A stretch of DNA of 64,000 bases from Clitopilus passeckerianus (taxonomy: Eukaryota; Basidiomycota; Agaricomycetes; Agaricales; Entolomataceae). The notes beneath the pieces are model-generated. The model searched no databases, had not been told where the DNA came from, and saw only the letters and a program-made list of their open reading frames with translations. Below are positions 55,905 to 64,000 of the stretch, one piece after another. Positions within the stretch are counted from its first letter, which is position 1. Every line of letters starts with the position of its first letter. The stretch spans positions 405,209 to 469,208 of the forward strand of contig CALYLX010000071.1 in assembly GCA_944990035.1 (NCBI GenBank). Reading direction: 5' to 3'. The position numbers and the translations under genes were made by a program.

Positions 55905-57215
55905 TCACCCTTGGAAAGCAATGCCGGTTTTTGAAGTCTCTGCGAGTCCACCACCAGCAAATCCAGTACCTGGGAGGGTAAATATGAGGATTTGTGTGAA
56001 GACGGATAACATGGCTTCAAGAACACATACCTTCTCTCTTTAGCTCTAGAATCTGGTCCTTCTTCAGCACCTTGTCGCATTTCACGCATTGAAGAGCGTC
56101 TCGAACGAGGGTGTCAGTGCAAGTCTTGCAGACGACATGACCACACGACTTCATCACTATCCAAGCAGTCAGAGAGGAGTGATACGGAGTACTATCCACC
56201 AGACTCACAAAACATTAGGTTATTGTTCGACAGTCGCTTCTTGCATGAGGGACACATTGCCTCTTTGTCCTCTTTCTTCGGTTTGTCATCTGTTGTGCTG
56301 GGCGTTGCATCAACAGATTTGGAGGGTCCACCGTTGGCATCGAAGTAGGTGAAGTTGATGGGGGAGAGTTTCTTGAGGCTAAAGAACTATATTTTAGTGA
56401 CAGAGGGGGCAAGCTGAACAAGCTGACGAACCTGATGGAATGCGCAGGATTACCACCCCGACACATTGTCTGGGGTTTGATGTCCTGAAGCGAGCGAGGT
56501 GGGCCACTCGAGCTATACGTGGGTGTGAGAGAGGGAAGCCAGAAATCGGGTAGCTTGTTCTTCAGAGCTTCGGCCTGTTCTCTTTCAATCTGACGGAGAG
56601 CAGCCTCCTCTGCTTCACGAGCCAGGGTGTCAACGGTTGTGGTATCGAAGTCAAATTTACGTTTCAGACCCCTGGCTTGGAAAATTCAGAATACTTTTGG
56701 GCAAGAGTATGAAGAATTGCTCACAAGCATCAGATTCCCCAGACTTCGTCGTTATTAAGGACTTCGCGGCAAGGCCAAGTTGGCCCTTTTCAAACTCTTT
56801 CAAGACGCGCTCTCGAGCAGCCTCCCTGGCTTTGGCTTTCTCCTCCTCTGCCTCCCGTTTTAAGGTCTCAAGCCTGGCTTTCTGCCGCTCAATATCCTGC
56901 TTCTGGGTCACTAAGCAATTTAGGGCAAGCACGTAGCATAAAGCAAGAGGAACTCACACAGGTCAGTGTACACGCATTCTTTGCAGAAGACATGACCTTC
57001 GTTGCAGGATACAGGTTCCCTAGCGCTGTTCAGACATAGTGCGCAGGCGTCGAACCGGCGCATGGATTCGTTTCCTAAACGTTGCTACATGACAATGAGC
57101 AAATGCCACTGAAGTCAAGGAAACGACGCACTCTTTTCGTCCCATAGTCAAGCTTCTTGTATTCCGCATAGCTGAAGATTGACGACGCTGTATTGTTCTT
57201 GCTGTGTTTTGTCAT
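55905..57215 (-). CDS. NOSIP-like RING/U-box E3 ubiquitin ligase
   Basis: Homolog of nitric-oxide-synthase-interacting protein, a nuclear RING/U-box-type ubiquitin ligase in eukaryotes. Exon 1 from ATG 57215 reads MTKHSKNNTASSIFSYAEYK and KLDYGTKR, the conserved family N-terminus. Then NESMRRFDACALCLNSARE, PVSCNEGHVFCKECVYTD (first split RING-like half), a long coiled coil (QKQDIERQKARLETLKREAE...), a linker with PDFWLPSLTPTY, MCPSCKKRLSNNNLMF and CGHVVCKTCTDTLVRDALQC, VKCDKVLKKDQ (second half). It ends TGFAGGGLAETSKTGIAFQG with TGA at 55907-55905. Six or so introns. The donor after exon 1 is non-canonical in my model (GTCGTT), so that junction is the weakest. Confidence 0.87.
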
Positions 57216-57447
57216 TGTCCCGAGTGCGTTGTCGACGGCGGTGAGCAAGCCTCGTGGGCATTGACTTCCATTCTCGGACCTCGGATAAACCCGATGGCTT
57301 TCTCACTGCTTTTCCCAGAACTAGGACCCTTTCATCAAAGCTCCGCCTTTGTTGACGCTAGACCGACGCGCGGTGCGTTGTTTAATTTGGCAGAAAAACG
57401 CGGACATGACATAGACTATGGCCTCGAGGCTGCCACACCCCGACTTG

Positions 57448-57455
57448 TATAAAAA
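57448..57455 (+). promoter_or_regulatory. TATA box of the small secreted protein gene
   Basis: TATAAAAA about 70 bases upstream of the ATG at 57525. The remaining bases of 57216-57524 show only this promoter and the 5' side of the NOSIP-like gene. Confidence 0.5.
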
Positions 57456-57524
57456 CGGGGGCGAAAAAGAGGGCCTCGGCGACCCAATTTGACTCGTGCC
57501 TCGTTCTTCACCTTGAATACCACT

Positions 57525-57797
57525 ATGCGAGTAACATCGCGTCTTATCCTGACCGCAGCGACCATTCTGTCTCTGGAAACTCAGGCAATCTCAAGTGATT
57601 CGTCCTCCGAGGTGTCCGCCTCACAGGCGCCGCATGCTTGGGCTTCACGGATGTGGACCTGGCCGTTCAAGTCGAATGACGCAAGATCAACTCGCAATTC
57701 GGCCAGAGATAGCATATCTGTGTTAGGAACGCCCGCTGCAGTCTACGTACGGAGGCACGGCTCGAGTCACCGACGACGACGACGTATCCATCCTTGA
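57525..57797 (+). CDS. Small secreted-type protein, hypothetical
   Basis: 90-codon frame starting at the ATG at 57525, with a signal-peptide-like start (MRVTSRLILTAATILSLETQ AIS) and a Ser/Ala/Arg-rich body ending in a basic run (SSHRRRRRIHP). A good TATA box lies 70 bases upstream and a pyrimidine-rich leader follows it. No cysteine pattern and no recognised family. A splice donor-like GTACGG near 57743 means that the true C-terminus could be in a later exon. Confidence 0.45.
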   Translation: MRVTSRLILTAATILSLETQAISSDSSSEVSASQAPHAWASRMWTWPFKSNDARSTRNSARDSISVLGTPAAVYVRRHGSSHRRRRRIHP

Positions 57798-58423
57798 TAA
57801 CGTATGACTTCTTTGACTTCCATGTCGATTCCGTTGTTGACATTCCTTTCAGCCATTCTATCTCAGCGTACCCTCTCCCATAGATGACCAACCATTAGAA
57901 GAAAGCTGGCCTTTCCACAGGGTGGACAGATGTCCTACCACACCGACTATTAGACAACTTACGGAAGTGAAATAATCCCATATAATTACCCTAGAAACTC
58001 CAACCATGTATACTTGGGGCCTTTCCAATCCGACGCATTTCTGCTCATGCCCTCGAACGTGCCGCACCCCATTGGTTAGATCTCATCATCCCGGTCTATT
58101 GAAGAAGCTATATCGTCGACTTCTTCTTTCGGTATGATCCCTTGACGAACTGCGAACAAAGGTTGAAAAGCAGTTAAGATGAGTTGATGAATCATTCCGA
58201 AATCTTTCCCGGAGCTAGATAGGGCCATCTCGAGTGGCATAATTCGCTCTCTGCAAATGCGATAACGCAAACATCGCGAGCTCCCAATGCGAAAGGTATA
58301 AAAGAGGTTGACTACTCATTCAGCTCATCAACAAGTCCTTCGCTTTAACGACGTGAGCTCTCTACGCAATCCTCATTCTTGGCCTGAAACGAACATTTAT
58401 CTCTCAGAACTCTAGATCACATC
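57798..58423. other. Intergenic region with TATA box at 58297-58304
   Basis: No gene recognised; short minus frames have no motif. TATAAAAG at 58297-58304 probably drives the small basic gene; a 5' UTR intron ending near 58408 (TCTCTCAG) is possible. Confidence 0.4.
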
Positions 58424-58659
58424 ATGCCCGTCGCCAAAACAGGTGCCAAAGCTAAAGTTAGCGAGGTGAGTGACCATGTCGTTCACCAGTCACCAGTTCG
58501 CTGACTTTGTAATAGGGCGTAAAGGCGGTTCCCGGCAAGACTTCGGGTACGAAGGCTTCAGTAACAGGTTCCACCTCAAAGATCGCCAAGACGCCTGCTG
58601 TTAGCACTGAAGTTCCAGCTGCCGCACCGAAAGCAACTGGAAAGGCGAAGAAGAAGTAA
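58424..58659 (+). CDS. Small lysine/alanine-rich protein
   Basis: Two exons, about 60 residues. MPVAKTGAKAKVSE, a 52-base intron (GTGAGT...AATAG), then GVKAVPGKTSGTKASVTGST, SKIAKTPAVSTEVPAAAPKA and TGKAKKK with TAA at 58657-58659. Strongly basic and low complexity, like histone-H1-type tails, but too short for a linker histone. A TATA box stands about 120 bases upstream. Function unknown. Confidence 0.6.
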
Positions 58660-58816
58660 TTTGTGTGCTCCCCTCCGTTAGAGAGCGTTTCCTTTCGCGA
58701 TGTTTGTTGCATTTTGGGGGTAGAATCGGGTCCCCTTATTTATTCCAGGATGTGTACACGATGCTGGTCTGATGTATTGTACATGATTCTTTCGATTTTC
58801 AAGCAGTAATCCCCGC

Positions 58817-60496
58817 TTATGGATGTACGAGGATTTTGACTGGGAGAAGTATGAGCGGTGATAGTTGACAGACGAATTAGCTAGACTTACCATGCGCAGT
58901 CTTCGGATCCAAGAGGGCTTCGAAGCCATCTTCAACCACGTCGTCCAAAGCAATTCGGCCAGTGATCAGGCTCCCCACATCAGCAATCCTACCATCGGCA
59001 ACCGCCAGTATCACATCTGGATGGACACGGTCATACGAGAATGAACCTTCGTGGGGGAAATAATCAAACTACGTGTACACTCCGTGGAGGTTCATACTAC
59101 TCACCAATAACAGAGAGTTCTTTTGTCACCGCGATATTCATATCGAACTCTACTGGTTTTTCCCATATCGAGACATTGACGAGGGTGCCTCGCGGTCGGA
59201 GGCTTCTGAGAGCTGCTGCAAAGCCTACCTGCACACCAGCGGCGTCGAAAGCAAGATCAACGCCGTACCCGGAGGTCGAGTTCAGGACTTCCTTTATCAC
59301 GTCGGTGTGAGCGGGATCCAGAACCAAGGTGGCGCCGCTCCTTGCAGCCAATTCACTACGAGCAGACGTCGGCTCGGAAACAATAATTTTGGCAGACCGG
59401 TCGAAAGCCCTACATGTCCTTTGAGCTAGGTTTGCATGGGAGATCGAAGGAGGTCCTACTTGAGCACTTTCAAGAGACATAAACCGATCTTCAAGCCTGT
59501 CAGCAATGGTACGAAAGCGAAGCAAGTGAATATTGACGCACTGGACCAGCACCTATAATCAGTACAGACTGGCCGTTGGCAAAGCCGGATCTTTTAACGG
59601 CATGCCACGCAACTGAGAGAGGCTCGATGCATGCGCCCACATCCACTAAAGGACTTGAGAGTCTAGAATAATTGACCAAGGTTAAACACTTACAAGGGAC
59701 GTGATCCGGTAGAGCGTGTAACAGCAAAGGATCGAGCACCAGATATTCTGATAGTCCACCTGAAGAATTGAAGGTTCCCTAATAGATAAAATGGGGGATG
59801 AATTGAAATCTAGGTGGTTACGAGGGGCAAACCACCTACAACAAACTTCGTTCCCTTGCATAAATTACGATTCCCGGCGCTACACGCCTGGCATGTTTCC
59901 TTCTTGCAGGTGATGATTGGTTCGCTAGAATAGCGTCAGGGGGTTCCTGAAATTCCTTTGCATGGGAAGAAACCTTACATGACAACTTGCTGTCCCGTCT
60001 TCCATCTTGCGGTATCTACCCCCTCTCCTAGACCGACGATCGTACCGGCAGCCCTGACTCAAAGGAATCAGAAGAAGGGACGGAAATGAATTCTGATTTC
60101 TACTCATGTCCAAGCGTTATGGGCATTTCCACGCCAACCATGCCGACAGATTCGGAGGCTGCTGCCAGTTTGGCCAGTGGCATCAGCCAGAAATGAAGGT
60201 CGGTACCGCAGACTGGCAAGTGAATTGTCGGTAAACTACTGCTGGATAGCTACAAACGAAGACGTACTCCCGTTCCTGGGTGATCATCGATCAAGGTTCA
60301 AGTCGGTAAGCGACACCTAGAAGCTGCAAGACCCCACATACCACGCGATCTGTTGAGAAATAATTGAGTTCATAGGTCAACTGATAAGACTGGGTAAGGC
60401 TCTTACTTTCACTTTCACCTGACCTGGACCAGGCTCAGGTTCAGAGATCTGTTCAATCCGGATGTCACCAGGGCCATAATATCGCGCGGCTTTCAT
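58817..60496 (-). CDS. Zinc-dependent alcohol dehydrogenase, 2,3-butanediol-dehydrogenase-like
   Basis: Medium-chain NAD(P)-dependent dehydrogenase. Start ATG 60496 (MKAARYYGPGDIRIEQISEP); the frame upstream is open but MKAxRxxGxxDIR is the family start. The catalytic-zinc region is rebuilt over two 8-base exons: VKVK / IAW / NG / ICGTDLHFWL (exons at 60342-60349 and 60268-60275), giving NGICGTDLH with the zinc Cys. Then EMPITLGHE (zinc His/Glu), the structural-zinc part near 59.9 kb, QSVLIIGAGPV (Rossmann GxGxxG-type), SAKIIVSEPTSARSELAARS, VDLAFDAAGVQVGFAAALRS, LRPRGTLVNVSIWEKPVEFD and GRIALDDVVEDGFEALLDPK. The last exon, after an intron, adds only VKILVHP and TAA (58819-58817). The substrate is inferred from family look only. 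Confidence 0.85.
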
Positions 60497-60974
60497 ATCT
60501 CTCTGAATCAGGGTGGTTTGAGGAAGGTGAGGGGGTGGTAATAAGCTTCCCGATTTTTGAATGGTCCCTAGAACTAAATGCCTGACATCATTGGAATGCG
60601 GATTGACTAAAAACGTGCGCCGCTGCGCCGCCACCTCAAACTCGTGGGGCGACATGACGACGCTCCATGCCTTGAGGTATGAGACATAGAAAGGGCATCA
60701 GGCGTCTTACACCAGACGCCGAGTTATTCACTTATGTGTTCTCAAAATAGTCACAGGAAACAACCCAAGCTATAGTGGAGGCGCTAAGAAGGGTGACCTA
60801 GAATGACGCACGCCCGCCAAGATAGGCTTATCCTACCTGACATGGACTCCCGCAAATGAATTGAAGTGTGACAGGAAAAAGGCAGGTAAAAATTCAAGGT
60901 ATATTTCACGAGAGAAAGACAAAAGGATTCAATGAATGAGTGAGTTTACTAAACAACACCCTCCCCCACAGAAA
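60497..60974. other. Intergenic region
   Basis: Promoter side of the alcohol dehydrogenase and 3' side of the short-chain dehydrogenase. Nothing recognised. Confidence 0.4.
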
Positions 60975-62319
60975 TCACTTCAACTCCTTCAGGACTGCCT
61001 CTGTTGTCTCCCAGAGTTCCTTGGCCAGCTTCGGATTCTGGGCACTCTTGGAAGGCTGGGAAAGCTGGGCGACGGGCATAATATAGCCTGCTTTGTATTT
61101 CGCCCTATCCTCATGGATGACCTTTGAGGCGGCCGCAAATGATACGGGCATTGCACCGTTACGCCATGCTCCAAAATAAAATGGGTAGAAGAACTGATGT
61201 AGGAATGCTCCAAGGTAAGGAACACTCTTGACAAAATCGCCAGCGCCGATTGTTCTGACGGGGCCAGGGTGTACGGCTAAACATAGAATAGGGATATTCT
61301 CGTTGTCCAAACGGCGCTGTAACTCTTTAATATGAAGGATATTGGCCAGCTTGGAGTTGCCTTGGTCGGCCAGTGCGTGGGTGCTAGTATCGCCTAGACA
61401 ATTCAATCACTTCTTACCATATGTATCCAGATGTTCGCCGACCGAAGGGCCGAACTCTCTGTTCAGAGTAGCTTTGTCGAAGGTCTCAAGATTGAGTCTT
61501 GCGTGCGCTATAGATGTAACCTTCCATAATCGTGAGTGATTGGAGCCCATCGTTTCGATAAATGTTTCACATTGATTATTCGGACATCGGAATCCGGCTC
61601 CAAAGCCGTTTGCTTCAGAAGAGGCAGTAAAGCCTCTGTGAAGGCAAAGTGACTGACATGACTATCGTTGAAGCCGTATTAGCATGAGATACGATTAGGC
61701 CAAATTTAGCAAGAGGGGACTCACTTGATCACCATGATGTCCAACAAACCGTCTTTGTTGAGCTCATACGAACCGAAAGCACCTCTGTGAAGTCAGTGTA
61801 AGTGTGGACGCTGCTCCGAGCTGATCGAACCTTACAATGCTGCATTATTTACTGAATGATAGTACGTTAGAAAGTGTTCAGAGGTGGTCAAAAGAAGAAA
61901 GTAGGCTTACTGAGGATGTCAAGACGGCTCTCGTTCCTAAGGAACTCATCAGCAGCAAGCCTGCTGTTACGGGGATCCGAGAGTTCAAGCTTTAACCAGT
62001 GAACGGAACCATTTTCAATGTTTTCCAATCTCAGTTTCTCGATTGCCTCTGTGACTCTCCCTTCATCACGAGCAGCGATGTAGACCTGGATTTCTATCGA
62101 AAAATTGAAGTTGACGTAGTGTCATTAACGTACCTTAGCCCCCCTACGAGCAAGGAACTGGACGGTTGCATATCCAATACCGGTGCTTGGAGAACGGCTT
62201 AGTTTCGGGGATTTACACTGAAGGGTTGAATTTACTTTGCGCCCGTGACAATCGCAATTTTGCCATGAAGATCCAACAGATCCTCTTCAGTAATCCGACG
62301 TTGGAAAAGTCCCAGCATG
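60975..62319 (-). CDS. Short-chain dehydrogenase/reductase (retinol-dehydrogenase-like)
   Basis: NAD(P)-dependent oxidoreductase, Rossmann fold. Start ATG 62319 (MLGLFQRRITEEDLLDLHGK). The cofactor motif TGxxxGxG is split by an intron: KIAIVTGA/NTGIGYATVQFL. Then VYIAARDE-like sequence, LDILINNAAL, the catalytic Ser region INVSSMAH, and YGNSKLANILH with Tyr-x-x-x-Lys intact after splicing out a 57-base intron. That intron has no stop in one frame, so unspliced reading gives a misleading QGNSK. C-terminal part: CLAVHPGPVRTIGAGDFVKS, VPYLGAFLHQFFYPFYFGAW, AKYKAGYIMPVAQLSQPS, ending VLKELK with TGA at 60977-60975. Close to fungal retinol-dehydrogenase-like SDRs; substrate unknown. Confidence 0.87.
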
Positions 62320-62736
62320 TTGCTCTACCTTGGCTTTGACTCTGTGGGAGTGCCTCCGTACACTTGTCGGCCTTGTCAACCTCAGGCTTGAGCATGCCAG
62401 CGGCGGTAGTGTGAAGCGAACCTGAGAGCACGTGAGAATGGTTACCGAGTAAGGCCCAAAATAGGCATTGGCAGTGCCAGCCAAGCCAATCGAGTAGCAT
62501 CTTCCCACGGCTAAGTTTAGATCAATTCAAGCTGATCTTCTCCTTGCCCATTTGTCCAGACGCCTGTCTCTCGCCACCTATTCAAACCCGCAGATAACCA
62601 CGATCGACGGTAAGACAGATCTGTCAGTGAATGGACGAGGCACACATGGCGTCTGTCGTGGCTCAGTTTTCCTCATACAAATTGTGGAACACTTGAAGAG
62701 GCCGTGGTTGCTCCCACTCCTCCGTGAAGGTCCATT
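62320..62736. other. Divergent intergenic region
   Basis: Between the short-chain dehydrogenase (minus) and the membrane-protein gene (plus). No gene; presumed promoters. Confidence 0.4.
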
Positions 62737-64000
62737 ATGGCTGGTAGTTCCACGACAAATGCAACGAGTCCAACGACTCTGCGATTCTTGTTCGCTGGCG
62801 CTGGTGTTTTGCTACCCCTGCACGGTCAGTAATCTCCAAGGTTGGCATTCAAGTCCGTACAAACCATCTCGCGCTTGATAGGGGTTTTTGTTACGCTCAG
62901 CGTAATCTGTTTGCATTACCTGCTCACGAACAGCAGAAGAAACTACATCGTTCTGGGCTATACGATTTCTTCGCTGCTTGCCTCCACTATCTTCGTCGCC
63001 GCTTCCATGAAGTCCCTGCAGCTAGTGTTCGTCGAATCCCTTATCATTGGACCAGCGAGCGTTACCATGCTCCTTGCAAGGCTAGATCTCTTGCAGCGTG
63101 TTGCATACTCCGTGGTAGTTTGGCTTGCAGACAGCTTGCTTGTACGTCAAGTTGTGTCTTATCAAGGGCTGGTCTTGACCTGTCACCTAGATTTATCGCC
63201 TTTGGATTGTGTGGGGAGGAGATTGGGTTGTCTGCATCGTACCGCTTCTGCTACTTACGGGTACCTTTGGTGAGTTCTTCTGCCATGGGATCAACAACCT
63301 AAAGAAATCTTACCACTTGCCAAAGCCACCGGAATCGCTGGCGTGGCTCTATTCTGGGAGACAGATGAAGCCAACACAGTCGTTGATATGGGGATAGGCT
63401 TCCACGCATGCACAGTGGCTCTCAACGTTCTCGCCACCGTGCTCATAGCAGGCCGTCTACTGAGGCACCGTCGCTTCCTCCGACGCGCTGAAGGCACAAA
63501 CATCAGTAGCCAATATGTCTCCCTACTCTCGGTCTTCGCTGAATCTGGAGCTTTATATGCCATCGCCGGCGTCATATACATCCCAATGTACGCCACCAAT
63601 AGTCCTTTTGTCTACGTTTTCGCAGGAATCCTAGAGGCCACTGCAGTACGTCAACTATGAACAAAACACAGTGGCTCATGCTGACTGAGTTTTCCATTGA
63701 AGTGTATTGCTCCATCCCTCATTCTCCTCCGAATCGCTCTCGGCGTTGCCGTTGGAATGACGACCTCACAAACATCCAAAATCACTTCCCTCAGCTTTGG
63801 TGGTAGGAAGGATGGAACCATCGCCGATACTACCTTCGAGCCCGACCTCAATGAGTCTTTGAAGCTATCTACCAAGAGCCAGCGTACATGCGTAGACAAA
63901 GCCAACAAATCCCTAACGGCTGACAGCCCTATGGTACGTTTCCAGCGTTTGAACTGGAGTCAAGTCCTGACGCGATCTTCTAGATTCCGTTTACGGAGCC
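62737..64000 (+). CDS. Multi-pass membrane protein, agaricomycete type (cut by window edge)
   Basis: Start ATG 62737 (MAGSSTTNATSPTTLRFLFA GAGVLLPLH). Exons join to GVFVTLSVICLHYLLTNSRR, NYIVLGYTISSLLASTIFVA, LVFVESLIIGPASVTMLLAR, VAYSVVVWLADSLL/IYRLWI, VWGGDWVVCIVPLLLLTGTF, ATGIAGVALFWETDEANTVV, FHACTVALNVLATVLIAGRL, VSLLSVFAESGALYAIAGVI, PFVYVFAGILEATA/CIAPSL and ILLRIALGVAVGMTTSQTSK. Seven or so helices with an IYRLWIVW motif, typical of the multi-pass receptor-like membrane proteins expanded in mushrooms. A cytosolic tail begins at GGRKDGTIADTTFEPD and the gene continues past base 64000 through another intron. Function unknown. Confidence 0.75.

Noticed and set aside
61340..61420. Apparent loss of the catalytic Tyr in the short-chain dehydrogenase (QGNSK)
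   Set aside because: Removing a 57-base intron joins TAT-G to GC-AAC and restores YGNSK.
1..64000. CRISPR arrays, prokaryotic operons, insertion sequences
   Set aside because: The DNA is eukaryotic with spliceosomal introns; no regularly spaced repeats or transposase genes were seen by eye.

Overview
The window is nuclear DNA of a filamentous basidiomycete, most likely an Agaricomycete. Genes carry many short introns of about 46-60 bases (GT...AG, often with a CTAAC-like branch site). Several families are typical of mushrooms: DUF6534-type 7-TM proteins, F-box/LRR-like families, AA9 lytic polysaccharide monooxygenases, I66-like beta-trefoil proteins, and an agaricomycete-type protein of unknown function. 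The species cannot be named from the sequence. All exon joins are my own reading of splice signals and protein continuity.

Layout. 1-5.1 kb: 5' end of an ATG1-like autophagy kinase (minus), two tail-to-tail paralogous F-box-like genes (one frameshifted) and a basic hypothetical protein. 5.3-9 kb (minus): one predicted seven-exon gene that joins an agaricomycete-type domain to a degenerate CAMK-like kinase (pseudokinase), then a small hypothetical gene. 9.6-15.1 kb (minus): a secreted, probably GPI-anchored alginate-lyase-family protein and a GH5 steryl-glucosidase/glucocerebrosidase-type enzyme with a C-terminal membrane helix. 17.7-27 kb (plus): two tandem type-B carboxylesterases and a serine carboxypeptidase. 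27.2-29.3 kb: a vacuolar-membrane DUF3712 (Tag1-like) protein.

29.4-38.6 kb: two paralogous 2-oxoglutarate/Fe(II) oxygenases flank a dihydrofolate synthase and a 7-TM gene split into many small exons. 39-41.8 kb: two tandem AA9 genes. 43.2-45.3 kb: an NT-C2 (EEIG1/EHBP1-type) protein. 45.7-49.3 kb: tandem F-box/LRR-like paralogs, the first with a frameshift at a G6 run. 49.6-53.5 kb: a single-pass membrane protein, an initiator tRNA-Met and a P-loop membrane protein. 53.9-55.4 kb: two small I66-like genes. 55.9-57.2 kb: a NOSIP-like RING protein. 57.5-58.7 kb: two tiny genes. 58.8-62.3 kb: a zinc alcohol dehydrogenase (with two consecutive 8-base exons) and a short-chain dehydrogenase. 62.7 kb to the edge: a partial multi-pass membrane protein.

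Themes. The AA9 pair, the alginate-lyase-family protein, the carboxylesterases and the secreted carboxypeptidase fit a saprotrophic secretome. Local duplication is very common: F-box pair 1 (inverted), carboxylesterases, oxygenases, AA9s, F-box pair 2 and I66-like genes are all duplicated neighbours. The strongest candidate for an undescribed arrangement is the agaricomycete-domain/pseudokinase fusion.
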